Below are positions 20,478 to 29,193 of a stretch of 64,000 bases of DNA, one piece after another (the stretch's first letter is position 1; the number at the start of each line of letters is the position of its first letter). A program made the translations under genes and the position numbers. The stretch is from VXNE01 sp965203615 (GTDB taxonomy: Bacteria > Pseudomonadota > Gammaproteobacteria > Pseudomonadales > Azotimanducaceae), in NCBI GenBank assembly GCA_965203615.1, contig OZ241900.1:1240001-1304000 (forward strand). The letters are read 5' to 3'. The notes under the pieces are model-generated. The model did no database searches and had not been told where the DNA came from. It saw only the letters and a list, made by a program, of their open reading frames with translations.

Positions 20478-21477
20478 CCGTAGCCTCCGTACTCGCGGAC
20501 ACCTTCTTGCGCGCAGACCACTGGTCGAGGCGCTCTCTCACTATGTCCTTGAGTTCTCGCTCGCCCAGGGCCAGCACGCTACGGCGTCGCACATCTAGAC
20601 AGAATTCTTCCGCCTCCGCATAGCTGACCATCCCGAGCCTTGCTGCGAGCGAAGTCGGCGTGTAACCGAGGGAACCATCACATGTCGATGCAAAGCGCTC
20701 CAAGAAAGCGGCCAGCTCTCTGCTCCGCGGTCGTTCCAAGGCCAGCCTCAACTGGAAACGTCTCCAAGTTGCGCGGTCCAACAGCTCCCAGTGGTTTGTT
20801 GCCCCCACCACAACTGTATAGCTCGGCAGATCATCAATTTGCATCAACAGAGACGAGACGACTCGTTTGATTTCGCCGGTCTCGTGCGCATCCCCCCTCT
20901 CTTTGCCGATCGCGTCGAATTCATCGAAGAAAAGCAAGCAAGGTATAGTACGAGCGTAGTCAAAAACACGCTTGAGCCGAGTTGCCGTCTCGCCGAGAAA
21001 GCTCCCGACCATTGCTTCGTAGCGTACGACTAAGAATGGGACAGCCAATGCTTCCGCGATCGCTTCCGCCAGCGAGGTTTTGCCATTTCCTGGAGGCCCA
21101 ACCAGCAGAATCCTATGGCGCGGCTCCAACGAATGGGCACGCAATACGGGAGCGCGGTGCTGTTCCTCAATTAGCTCCTCACATGCTTGGCGCGTAGTCT
21201 TCGAAAGCACAAGCTCTTGGAGCTGTCGCCGCGGCATGGTCTCGACGATGAAGTCTCTATGGCGATGACCGCTTCCGAGGAACCCGGGTACTCGACCGTT
21301 GGGACGTTCCTCAATCGCCGTTGCTAGGCGGTCCGCAAGGATGTTGTGTTTCTTGGCGCGCTCTTCCGCGATAATTGCCTCGGCGGCGGCACGCGCACCG
21401 ATCTGGTCGCCGCTCGATCCGGCCTTCACAAGGGTGATGAGTAGGTCGCTGCGGGCCACGTGAGGCCGCCAATCCAA
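20446..21477 (-). CDS. ietA: AAA ATPase of an IetAS-type pair
   Basis: A 343-residue AAA protein. An N-terminal helical region of ~120 residues (DWRPHVARSDLLITLVKAG) precedes the ATPase core. Walker A is GPPGNGKT at 127-134, Walker B LLFFDE at 181-186, and the sensor 1 region reads GATNHWELLDRATWRRF. It most resembles classic AAA proteins used to unfold or deliver substrates. Being translationally overlapped with the subtilase gene, it probably controls or feeds that protease. The start at 21477 gives the N-terminus expected for the family; frames further upstream show no conserved features. Confidence 0.9.
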   Translation of the reverse strand: MDWRPHVARSDLLITLVKAGSSGDQIGARAAAEAIIAEERAKKHNILADRLATAIEERPNGRVPGFLGSGHRHRDFIVETMPRRQLQELVLSKTTRQACEELIEEQHRAPVLRAHSLEPRHRILLVGPPGNGKTSLAEAIAEALAVPFLVVRYEAMVGSFLGETATRLKRVFDYARTIPCLLFFDEFDAIGKERGDAHETGEIKRVVSSLLMQIDDLPSYTVVVGATNHWELLDRATWRRFQLRLALERPRSRELAAFLERFASTCDGSLGYTPTSLAARLGMVSYAEAEEFCLDVRRRSVLALGERELKDIVRERLDQWSARKKVSASTEATDGGVSVTSDT

Positions 21478-21904
21478 TTCGCACGCTTAAGCCACAGTTT
21501 AGCGCGAAAGGGTCTCCAGCGCAGGCCGGGTTGGAGCGAGTACGGTGCCATGTCCGGGCGAGCAGCCTAACTGCTTCCGGCCGGTCTGCCTGAAGCGACG
21601 ACGGAAATCTCCCTACTGTTGGCGACCCGTGACTTGAACGTCCGCAGTACCCGGCCGTGATGGAGGGCGAAGCCGACGCAATTTCGATGCCGCGATGAAG
21701 GTCAGGCAATAGCTTGTCGCGCCGCGAAGCCCGCTCTGTCTGGCGTTGCGCAGCCTTGAGCCGCCCCAGGATCTTTCGCTTCGATCCCATGATGTATTGC
21801 TGGCTCCCATGGGATGCCTTTGGTACCCGACTTTAGTTTACAAATACAGTCGTATTTGACAGTTTGCAAACCCACGGGTCAAGCACGAACGGGACGGAAT
21901 CGAA
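21478..21904. other. Intergenic region between ietA and the XRE-ImmA gene
   Basis: About 430 bases between divergent genes. A minus-strand frame at 21500-21790 starts with a basic stretch (MGSKRKILGRLKAAQRQTER) but then becomes low-complexity arginine and proline, and I find no ribosome binding site for it. I do not call it a gene. The region should contain the ietAS promoter on the left and the XRE promoter and operator on the right. Confidence 0.4.
21836..21871 (+). promoter_or_regulatory. Candidate operator of the XRE-ImmA regulator
   Basis: Two dyads sit in an AT-rich patch 35-70 bases before the start codon. AAATAC-agtc-GTATTT is at 21842-21857 and the perfect 10-base palindrome GTTTGCAAAC is at 21862-21871. 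A TTGACA overlaps both (21856-21861). A related half-site, GTTTACAAA, starts at about 21836. Such paired dyads are typical of autoregulated XRE repressors. The role is inferred from position. Confidence 0.5.
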
Positions 21905-22984
21905 ATGATCGGCATACGACTCAAGCTGGCCAGGACGGCCGCCGGACTCTCTCTGCGGGACCTCGCAGCAGCCATCGATCATCTGGTTACGGCGCAGGCC
22001 ATCGGCAAGTATGAGCGCAACGAAACCATGCCGGGCAGCGGCGTCCTCATCGCGCTCGCCGACGCCTTGCACACGTCTGTCGACTACCTGCTCGGGGACC
22101 CCGACCTGGTCCTCGAGGACCTGGAGTTCAGGAAGAACGCATTTACGACGAAGCGCGGCGAAGCCCAGGTCGAGGCCACGGTCCTCGCACACCTCGAACG
22201 GTATCTCGCCATCGAGGAGATCCTGCAATTGTCCAGCGCCCAGTGGGACGAGCCGCGCAACGCGCCCTATCCCGTATTGAACGATCCGATCGAGGCCGAC
22301 CGCGCTGCGGACGCGCTCCGAAGGCACTGGGGCCTGGGCCACGAGCCCATTCCCAACCTGGTAGAACTCCTCGAGGAACGCGGCATCAAGGTGTTCGCTT
22401 TCCCGCTCGGCAGCGTCGGTGGCCTCGCCGCGCGGGCGGATCGACCCGGGCATCCGGCAGTTCCCTTCGTTGTCGTCAACGCCGACGACTGGGGCGAGCG
22501 CCAGCGGTTCACGATCTCGCATGAACTCGGCCACATCGTGCTCGACATCGTCCGCAATCTGAACACCGAACGGGTCGCACACCGCTTCGCCGGTGCGTTC
22601 CTTATGCCGGCCGAGGCCTTGTGGCTCGAAGTCGGCAAGCACCGATCAGCCATCGCCCTTGGCGAACTCCTCGCGCTGAAACACGTCTTCGGCGTCAGCA
22701 TCCAGGCGCTGACTCACCGGTGCCGGGACCTCGGCATCATCGGCGTGGCTACCTACCGCGCTCTATTCAATGAGTTCGACCAGCTCGGGTGGCGCTCACC
22801 TCCCTATGAAGAGTACGGGGCCATGTCCGGCGAGAAGCCAAACCGATTCCAGCGACTGTGTCTGCGAGCACTGGCCGAAGGCGCCATCAACGATTCGAAA
22901 GCGGCCGAACTCCTCGACGTCCCCATTGTCGATGTCGACCAATACATGAGCGGCACCCTGCCCGAAGCCACGCCCGCGGAGTAA
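21905..22984 (+). CDS. XRE-family regulator fused to an ImmA/IrrE metallopeptidase domain
   Basis: A 359-residue protein. Residues 1-65 form an XRE helix-turn-helix (GIRLKLARTAAGLSLRDLAA then IGKYERNETMPG). Residues ~165-245 form an ImmA/IrrE-type zinc peptidase with HELGH at 206-210 in RFTISHELGHIVLDI. The ~100 C-terminal residues are helical. In ICEBs1 and in Deinococcus such peptidases cut a repressor to induce genes; here the HTH is in the same chain. The downstream gene is a PIN-domain protein starting 3 bases after the stop, the usual layout of XRE-ImmA/PIN toxin-antitoxin-like pairs. Confidence 0.9.
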   Translation: MIGIRLKLARTAAGLSLRDLAAAIDHLVTAQAIGKYERNETMPGSGVLIALADALHTSVDYLLGDPDLVLEDLEFRKNAFTTKRGEAQVEATVLAHLERYLAIEEILQLSSAQWDEPRNAPYPVLNDPIEADRAADALRRHWGLGHEPIPNLVELLEERGIKVFAFPLGSVGGLAARADRPGHPAVPFVVVNADDWGERQRFTISHELGHIVLDIVRNLNTERVAHRFAGAFLMPAEALWLEVGKHRSAIALGELLALKHVFGVSIQALTHRCRDLGIIGVATYRALFNEFDQLGWRSPPYEEYGAMSGEKPNRFQRLCLRALAEGAINDSKAAELLDVPIVDVDQYMSGTLPEATPAE

Positions 22985-22987
22985 TGC

Positions 22988-23501
22988 TTGTCCCGCCGAG
23001 TGGTCGTATCGGACTCCTCCGTGCTCATCGATCTCGAGCGCGGATCCCTCTTCACCGCTGCCTTCTCCCTGCGCCTTGAGTTCTGCGTCCCGGATCTGCT
23101 TTTTTTGGCGAGAACTGCAACCGTACGGCGGGGATCGCCTCGTCGCCATGGGTCTCAAAGTACTCGACCTCGATGGCGACGGAGTGGTTCGAGCAGTACG
23201 CTATCGCCGGACAGTCCCAGCCCTGTCGTTGTCCGACGCATTCGCGTTGGCCCTGGCCCATCGCACTGGTAGCACCCTGCTCACGGGCGATGCCCGTCTG
23301 CGGCGCCTCGCACACGAAGAGAAGGTCATCTGCCACGGCGCGCTTTGGCTGCTGGACCGGATGCTTGACGAACGGACTGCCACGCCCCAGCAGTTGTACG
23401 ACGGTCTTGTCAGCATCCGTGACCATCCTCGTTGCAGGCTTCCCGGGGCCGAGGTCAACAAGCGCCTAAAGACCTTCGAACGCGGTGACCAAAGCCATTG
23501 A
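22988..23501 (+). pseudogene. PIN-domain protein, frameshifted at a T7 run
   Basis: The first frame (TTG start at 22988) reads RRVVVSDSSVLIDLERGSLF, with the PIN aspartate, up to CVPDLLF. The match then jumps to the next frame at the seven-T run at 23100-23106 and continues RELQPYGGDRLVAMGLKVLD to RLKTFERGDQSH at 23501. The second frame holds SDAFALALAHRTGSTLLTGD, the other acidic PIN motif. Joined, the product would be ~170 residues, normal for the partner of XRE-ImmA proteins. The break could be inactivation, a sequencing or assembly error in the homopolymer, or slippage at the T run. Confidence 0.75.
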
Positions 23502-23751
23502 CGTGATCGCTGTTGTCCGACCACTTTCCCCGGCAAGCACTACGCTACGGTCCAGGCCGTCCATTGTTTCGGATCTGACGAGCGCAGCGTTTTATTGGCG
23601 CTGATTGGTGTGGTTCTTGACGTCGTCGACGGAGCATTCACTGCTCTTGCTTGTTCTTGTCCTGTCGCCCCTTGTGATCGGGTGGCGCCTCTTCCATGTC
23701 TTGTTTGGTACCCGTTGATTGGCGCCAGCGGATCGGGCGACGAAAAAGGCG

Positions 23752-24561
23752 TCAAATCTCAACGGCGTACCGCGCCCGGAGATCCTGTAGATGCGCCTTC
23801 AGCCAACCGGGAGCGGTTCTGTCCCAAGAGGACCATAGCGCGTTGTAGGACATGGTTCGAAACCGAGTGCTGCTCCCGGCGATCTGATCTGCAAACACTC
23901 CGATCTCGCTGCGGTGCTCCTCGAGTGGTTTGAAATCCGCGTTCAGGGGCTCCCAATAGAGGTAGAGCAGGGTCGCGTGTGGATGGTTGCGCATAAGGCC
24001 AAAGGCATGCTTGATCAGTTGGGCGGCATCCAACCGACGATAGATTCCGGGATCGTCCATCAAGCGAAGCATCTCTTGAAACCACGGGCTGTCGCGTCGC
24101 GAGTCGCGGAACGTCTTGTACGACGAAGAAAACCTGGCGCGATGAGGCGACAGGTACTCGAGGCATTTGGACTCGATAGCGACCGTCCCGCCCGTGCCCT
24201 CGAGGAAAACGTCAAGGTGCGGCGGCGTTCCCCCGAGCCCTGTCGGACACTTCTCCTCGAAACCAAGTCCTTCCGCGTCCCTCGCACCTCCCAACATGCG
24301 AAGGTCCGATAGATGACGCTTGAACGGCCCGAAACAATTCACCGCAAGGGCGGAAGACGAATGCGCAGTTCGGAACTTGCCGTGTAGCTCCCCTCCGCTC
24401 CCCTTTTCGAGATCGGCCACGAAATCACTGGTCAAGACGGAGGGAAGAAGGTTGTCGACTAAATGTGGGACATAACCTTGGACGTCCGGTTTCGCATCGG
24501 CTGATTCATGCGCATTTCGAAGCGCAATCACGGCTCGATGCCGTACGTCAGTCACGGCCAT
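23752..24561 (-). CDS. Putative PD-(D/E)XK nuclease (PGN_0703-like)
   Basis: A 269-residue cytoplasmic protein. SSSALAVNCFGPFKRH at ~67-82 and GGTPPHLDVFLEG...VAIESKCLEYLSP at ~110-140 match what I remember of the PGN_0703 family of putative restriction endonucleases. The Asp in HLDVF and the ESK would form the PD-(D/E)XK core. It starts 18 bases after the end of a broken ribbon-helix-helix gene on the same strand, so the two may once have been co-transcribed. The exact family name is from memory. Confidence 0.75.
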   Translation of the reverse strand: MAVTDVRHRAVIALRNAHESADAKPDVQGYVPHLVDNLLPSVLTSDFVADLEKGSGGELHGKFRTAHSSSALAVNCFGPFKRHLSDLRMLGGARDAEGLGFEEKCPTGLGGTPPHLDVFLEGTGGTVAIESKCLEYLSPHRARFSSSYKTFRDSRRDSPWFQEMLRLMDDPGIYRRLDAAQLIKHAFGLMRNHPHATLLYLYWEPLNADFKPLEEHRSEIGVFADQIAGSSTRFRTMSYNALWSSWDRTAPGWLKAHLQDLRARYAVEI

Positions 24562-24579
24562 AGGTCCACTCCCAGGAGC

Positions 24580-24796
24580 TTACGGCGCCAGCCCATCGGC
24601 GGATGATCGGTCCCACGTCCTATCTTCCTCTTCATCCAATTCTGCCCACGCCGAGGCGTAGTCGTCCGCAAGTTCAGACGTACGCAGCAGGCGGAGTGCG
24701 GTTTGAATGACGCCCGACCGCGACTTGCCGTGCGAAAGCGCATAGGAGTCCACAAAATCTGGTGTCCTCTTCGGAAAGGCTGATACTGAGCTTCAT
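24580..24796 (-). pseudogene. Ribbon-helix-helix antitoxin with a one-base frameshift
   Basis: From ATG 24796 the frame reads MKLSISLSEEDTRF, then loses homology. Shifting frame at a four-T run restores VDSYALSHGKSRSGVIQ, then TALRLLRTSELADDYASAW and finally a stop at 24580 after SSADGLAP. The joined 70-residue product is a CopG/MazE-like antitoxin with the beta-strand and helix-turn-helix pattern of the fold. One base has been inserted (TTTT where TTT is expected). No MazF partner follows; the next gene encodes the putative nuclease. Confidence 0.7.
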
Positions 24797-24824
24797 TGGA
24801 CTTCGCCGGCTTCCGTAGCCACGT

Positions 24825-25175
24825 TCACAGATACGCGGCGGCATCAAGGCGATCAAGTGTCGCGATGACCTTCTCCGTTCGCTGGTCACGGATCAGGATG
24901 ATCGCGCGTTCGCCCTCCAATTGTGGATGCCTAGCGTAGAGCCAAGCTCGGACTTCCTCCTGATCGTTGTACTCACCAAGCCTCATTACCACGTATGACA
25001 GGTCTGACATGATGAGTTGCGTCCGCGGATCTGGTGTCTTCTGACCACTGCCCCATCGCGACACAGTCGCCTTCGACACACCCGTGATATTCGCAATGTC
25101 GGTGTCGTTCAACCCTCCCGTTTCCCGCAACTGCGTCAGAAACTGCACGACAGGTGTTGCGTGTGCCTCGCTCAT
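24825..25175 (-). CDS. Xre-type antitoxin with a ParS/MbcA-like C-terminus
   Basis: A 116-residue protein. The helix-turn-helix lies at ~20-48 (LNDTDIANITGVSKATVSRW). The C-terminal half, RAWLYARHPQLEGERAIILI then EKVIATLDRLDAAAYL, matches the toxin-binding region of Xre/MbcA/ParS antitoxins, which normally pair with RES-domain toxins. No RES gene is adjacent; the next minus-strand element is the broken ribbon-helix-helix gene 28 bases away. It may be an orphan or a deletion remnant. Confidence 0.75.
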   Translation of the reverse strand: MSEAHATPVVQFLTQLRETGGLNDTDIANITGVSKATVSRWGSGQKTPDPRTQLIMSDLSYVVMRLGEYNDQEEVRAWLYARHPQLEGERAIILIRDQRTEKVIATLDRLDAAAYL

Positions 25176-25441
25176 GTCTCAATCCCGATCTGCCGTCTAC
25201 GGCAACCTTGCATGAAACAGTTTAGTCAACTTCTCAGGTCGCGATGTGAATAGCGAATCCGCCACGCATCCATGACGCCAAATGGCCTGCAGGAATACGG
25301 GACTGCTGCGGGGAATTCGGATTTCCGGATCGGTCAGCGAATATCACCAGCTCTCACAACCCCGGCCAGCCTTGCCGTCGGGAGGATCGACACGGAATTC
25401 AGGAACGAAGCCGCATTGGGGTGCTTGCCGGCACCGCCCCG

Positions 25442-27424
25442 TCATTGACCTGTATCGCGCGAGAGGCGGTCCGCAAGTTCGCGCATTGGCGGCGATTGCG
25501 ACACGCGCAACCGATCCAACAACCTGCGCAAATCGTACGACGGCGTGGCGGCGCGAAACGCTTCGAGTCTCACGGCGTCCGCCAACGCCGCAACGGCGCG
25601 CCGCTCCGCAAGTTCGCGCCACGGCAGCGCAGGGTCGAGCCGGGCCGAAGCGCCCTGGAGTCGGCCTGTGCGTGCTTCTTCCCCGCTCCGCAGATCGAGC
25701 ATCACGCGATCGAACACTTCGAACGCGCAGATGGTGTGGACCACGCCAGCCTGGGCGATGAAGTTGCCGAGTTGCTTATAGTTGTTTGAGTCGCACGCAT
25801 CGAAATGGGCCGTCGCGTCGAAGTCGGGTAGCAGCGCGTCCGCAAGGTCGCGGCTGTTCTGTTGCGGGACCAGCCGGTCGAAGGGCGAATGGTAGAGGTG
25901 GATTCGTGTGCTCGAAGCGGGCAGCGCATCCGCCAGATCGACTGTGTTGGTGAACGTGTTGAGCTGCAGCATGGTCTTCAGCGCGTCGAACCGTTCCTCG
26001 CCGTTCAGCATCCCGTCTATGAATGCCCCACCGAGGCTCCCGCCGTCGAGGACGTCATCCAGGTCAAGTTCAGCTTTCGAATACCGCAAGAAGGCGGGCA
26101 GGATGCGGTCTGTCGCATAGGGCTCAATGGCATCTCCGTCCACGCTGCGGCACCAGGGGCTACCGTCGCAGCGGTGGTCACCGAGTCCCTCAAGGGCACC
26201 GCGGAACGTCGCATACAGGTCGTGCGGCCCTCCGCCGGCGTAGACCTCGTGCAGCGCGAATTGCCGGGTGCCAGCAGCAGCGCTCGCGAGCCACAGCGAG
26301 ATGGCGCTGTGCGCCCCCTGCGAATAGCCGACGACCGCGGCCGGGACAGTCTCGACCGCGTCGTGGAACGCCTCGTAGCGGCCATCAGCTAACACCGCGC
26401 GGATCATGTCGAGGGCGCTGTTCGCGGTGCGGTTGGCCATCAGGTATGTCTCCGGCCGGTCGGGCGCGCTGCTGACACCGCGCCCCCAGTTGTCCGGAGC
26501 GATGACGAGGTAGCCGCGGCCAGCCAGCAGATTGGCCAGGACGTACCATCCATCGTCCGGGCTGAGGCGGCTCGGCGTGGAGCCGGTCCCATGCGTCAAG
26601 ACGACGATGCGACCCGGAGGTTGGTAGTCGGGAGCATCGCCGACGTCAGGCATCGCCACCAGGCCGCTCAACGTTGCCGTCGCGCCGGAGGGGCTGCGCG
26701 AGGCGTAGGACACGGCTTCGGACATCGTGCCATACGTCGATTCGGTCCGGCCAAGTTCAGTCCACGCCTGTTCCGCGATCTCGGCGACGATCAGGGCCAC
26801 CAGCGAACCGATGATCGGATTGTCGATCTCGTCCAGTACCCCGTCCACAACGTAACGTTGGAACAACCCGTCGACGTCACTCCGCGACAGCGTCGTCTCG
26901 TCGAGAACCGTGATGCCGGAAGCGGCGCGCTCCGCATCCGAGGTGAACTCCAACTCCGTTCGATACCGATCACCCTCCCCTCCGGTGGCATCCACTCGCA
27001 CTTCATAAGCCGCTCCCGGCCGCAGCGGACAGTCGAGCTTGTGATCCACGACTTCGCGGTCGTCACCGGACCCGCTGAGGTCTGTGAGCGCATGACGCAC
27101 GGCAACGCCCGTCGGGCCACACTCTCCGGTGTAATCGAACCGCCAGTCGGCATCCGCGATCTGGACGATGTTCAACCCGCTCGTCGATGGGTCCACGGTT
27201 GTACCCGCAGCGGGGATGGCATCGCTAAGGGGGACCGGCGTTGGCAGAGCGGGCAGCGGAGCAGGCGGCTGAACGGTGCCAGCTCCGTTCGAGCCGCCGC
27301 CTCCACAGCCGGTCACGAAGGCAACGAATGCCGAAAGTGCCAAGAGCCTGAGGGCGTTGCGCGGGGACAGGCTAAGCACGGCGCGTGGAAGGCCGGAGAC
27401 GCATCGTTCAACGGAATACGGCAT
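25442..27424 (-). CDS. Lipoprotein alpha/beta hydrolase
   Basis: A 660-residue exported protein. The N-terminus ends in a lipobox (FVTGC) followed by GGGGSNG, so it should be lipid-anchored. Residues ~75-175 form a beta-rich N-terminal domain. The hydrolase domain follows with the oxyanion strand RIVVLTHGTGSTPSRL (~280), the nucleophile elbow GYSQG near 367-371, a likely acid in HSPFDRLVPQQNS, and a histidine in AGVVHTICAFE. The ~65 C-terminal residues are arginine-rich and predicted helical. It could be a lipase, esterase or feruloyl-esterase-like enzyme; the substrate cannot be told. It is monocistronic. Confidence 0.85.
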   Translation of the reverse strand: MPYSVERCVSGLPRAVLSLSPRNALRLLALSAFVAFVTGCGGGGSNGAGTVQPPAPLPALPTPVPLSDAIPAAGTTVDPSTSGLNIVQIADADWRFDYTGECGPTGVAVRHALTDLSGSGDDREVVDHKLDCPLRPGAAYEVRVDATGGEGDRYRTELEFTSDAERAASGITVLDETTLSRSDVDGLFQRYVVDGVLDEIDNPIIGSLVALIVAEIAEQAWTELGRTESTYGTMSEAVSYASRSPSGATATLSGLVAMPDVGDAPDYQPPGRIVVLTHGTGSTPSRLSPDDGWYVLANLLAGRGYLVIAPDNWGRGVSSAPDRPETYLMANRTANSALDMIRAVLADGRYEAFHDAVETVPAAVVGYSQGAHSAISLWLASAAAGTRQFALHEVYAGGGPHDLYATFRGALEGLGDHRCDGSPWCRSVDGDAIEPYATDRILPAFLRYSKAELDLDDVLDGGSLGGAFIDGMLNGEERFDALKTMLQLNTFTNTVDLADALPASSTRIHLYHSPFDRLVPQQNSRDLADALLPDFDATAHFDACDSNNYKQLGNFIAQAGVVHTICAFEVFDRVMLDLRSGEEARTGRLQGASARLDPALPWRELAERRAVAALADAVRLEAFRAATPSYDLRRLLDRLRVSQSPPMRELADRLSRDTGQ

Positions 27425-27621
27425 TGCTTGATGCCATCTCCAAAACGTAGAGCGTATATCAGTCAGCGACGTTGCCGACGCTGCTGATCCGGGTCAACGT
27501 CTTGTCGTCCTCTTTGCAGGTGCCCCGCACTTCTCTGGGGTGTTTCCAATAAACATATTTTATGCCATTTAATATAAACTCTGGTGATTCGCCTAAAGTC
27601 TGCATGTCAGTGAGGAATGGC

Positions 27622-28107
27622 ATGAAAGACCGACCAGTCATCTATCCAAGGCCCCGGCCCGGGACACGGACGGGACGGGTCTGGGAGGTCGCCGACGAAA
27701 TCACCCGGGAGACGGGCCGGCGTGCGTTGCGGCGCGCGGTCGTGGAGCGGATCGTTACGGAGCGCGGTAACCCCGGCACGGCGAATACGCAGTATCAGCA
27801 CTGGAAGACAAGCTACGATGCCTCCAACCAGCCGGTGGTTTCAGACGACCTGCGCAATGTCGAACCACAGTCGTTGACAGTCGGTCCCGATGGGAGGCTC
27901 GTGATCCCGCAGGAAATGCGAGAGGCGATGATGCTCGACAAGGATCCGCAGGTGACCGTGCGGGTGGAGACGGGCGAACTCAGGGTGATCTCGCGTCGCG
28001 TGGCAATCCGACGGACGCAAAGTAAGTTACGTCGCCTCAAGCGACCGGGAATCGACGAGGTCGATGCCTTCCTCGAGGATCGCGCGGCGATGTGGGGTGA
28101 AGAGTAG
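27622..28107 (+). CDS. AbrB/SpoVT-domain antitoxin (VapB-like)
   Basis: A 161-residue protein from ATG 27622, chosen over upstream ATGs because GAGGAATGGC gives a ribosome binding site at the right distance. Residues ~5-75 look like a small DNA-interacting domain (GRVWEVADEITRE...RRAVVERIVTERG) not found in short VapB proteins. Residues ~93-140 are the swapped-hairpin AbrB fold (SLTVGPDGRLVIPQEMREAM). The C-terminal ~25 residues would wrap the toxin. The stop overlaps the vapC start by one base. Confidence 0.85.
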   Translation: MKDRPVIYPRPRPGTRTGRVWEVADEITRETGRRALRRAVVERIVTERGNPGTANTQYQHWKTSYDASNQPVVSDDLRNVEPQSLTVGPDGRLVIPQEMREAMMLDKDPQVTVRVETGELRVISRRVAIRRTQSKLRRLKRPGIDEVDAFLEDRAAMWGEE

Positions 28108-28487
28108 TGTCCGTCGTCTTCGACAGTTCCGCCGTGCTCGCCATGGCCTTCGGGGAACACGGCGCGGACCGTGCCGCCGAAGCTCTCGGCGATGGTGTGC
28201 TCTCGGCGGTCAATGCATCCGAAGTGGTCGCACGCCTGGTCGAAAGGGGTGCGAGCGACGAGGATGCCCGGGAGTCGCTGCATGGCTTCGGGCTGGCCAT
28301 CCGTCCCTTCGACGAAGGTCTCGCGATCGCCGCTGGCCTGCTCCGTCGGACGACGCGCGCGCACGGCCTGTCTCTCGGCGACCGGGCGTGCCTCGCCCTG
28401 GCACGTCGCGAGCAGGCACGCGTGCTGACGGCGGACCGTCGCTGGGCCGCGCTCGAACTCGGCCTCGAAATGCAGTTCATTCGCTGA
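28107..28487 (+). CDS. vapC: VapC-type PIN-domain toxin
   Basis: A 126-residue PIN ribonuclease. The acidic residues are visible in VVFDSSAVLAMAFGE (Asp6), VNASEVVARL (the conserved Glu), LGDRACLALAR and VLTADRRWA. The GTG start overlaps the stop of the AbrB-type antitoxin gene (TAGTG), a classic coupled toxin-antitoxin layout. By family it would cut tRNA or rRNA when free of antitoxin. Length and all four acidic positions look intact. Confidence 0.9.
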   Translation: MSVVFDSSAVLAMAFGEHGADRAAEALGDGVLSAVNASEVVARLVERGASDEDARESLHGFGLAIRPFDEGLAIAAGLLRRTTRAHGLSLGDRACLALARREQARVLTADRRWAALELGLEMQFIR

Positions 28488-28615
28488 TCGCTTCCGAGAT
28501 CGAGACGCCGGCACACGGACCTGGTCTCGAACAGCAGGAAGTCCCTCAATCCCCCCGGACAGGAACGGATTCCGGTGAAGGCCAAGTCTGGACAACGGCG
28601 ACGCCAGCCATCGCC

Positions 28616-29077
28616 TCAGCCCTCATCAAACGTAGCCGGAGGGCCCTCCCCCTCCTTGCGAACAACCACCGTTTTGGCGATCTTGTCGTGCCAGCCCTGC
28701 TTGCGACTGTCTATGGCCACCCAGATGAGTCCCAGGCATAGCGGCACGATCGAGACGGCGTAGGCGACATACCTCAGCACGTACTGGTAGACGCTCGGCT
28801 TGGCGCCGGTTCTCGCATCCACGATGACCATCGAAAAGACCATCTTGCCGGGCGTCGCCGACTTCAGCCACCAAAAGGTGATGACCGCTACTGCCGGGAA
28901 TACCCAGGACAACAGGAAGTCCGCATCGCCTACCACCAACTCCTCGGATTCAAAGTAAGCAGCGCCGTAAATCAAGTAGAGGACTGGCGTAATAAGCGCG
29001 AGGATCAGAATCGCATCGATCAGGTGTGCTACGACTCGAATCCAGAATCCCGCGTAGACGACGGTGTCTTCCATCAT
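28616..29077 (-). CDS. RDD family membrane protein
   Basis: A 153-residue protein from the double ATG at 29077, preceded by GGGGAG. The RDD domain is clear: YAGFWIRVVAHLIDA with Arg and Asp in helix 1, LLSWVFPAVAVITFWW in helix 2, then SATPGKMVFSMVIVDARTG, and a third helix YVAYAVSIVPLCLGLIWVAI ending DSRKQGWHDKIAKT. Family function is unclear; some members act in sodium or proton exchange. It is divergent from the BlaI-type repressor gene, so the operator between them might affect it too. Confidence 0.88.
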   Translation of the reverse strand: MMEDTVVYAGFWIRVVAHLIDAILILALITPVLYLIYGAAYFESEELVVGDADFLLSWVFPAVAVITFWWLKSATPGKMVFSMVIVDARTGAKPSVYQYVLRYVAYAVSIVPLCLGLIWVAIDSRKQGWHDKIAKTVVVRKEGEGPPATFDEG

Positions 29078-29193
29078 CACTCCCCGGCTGCTTGCGGCCA
29101 AAACTACCACTTCGTGCCAAACGGAGTATGGCCTTGCGCACAGACCGGCCAAAACGGTGTCGGACTCCACCAATACGAGCCGACTCCTCTCCT

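Noticed and set aside
21490..21810. Small minus-strand gene before ietA
   Set aside because: Only the first ~25 residues look protein-like, there is no ribosome binding site, and the rest is low-complexity.
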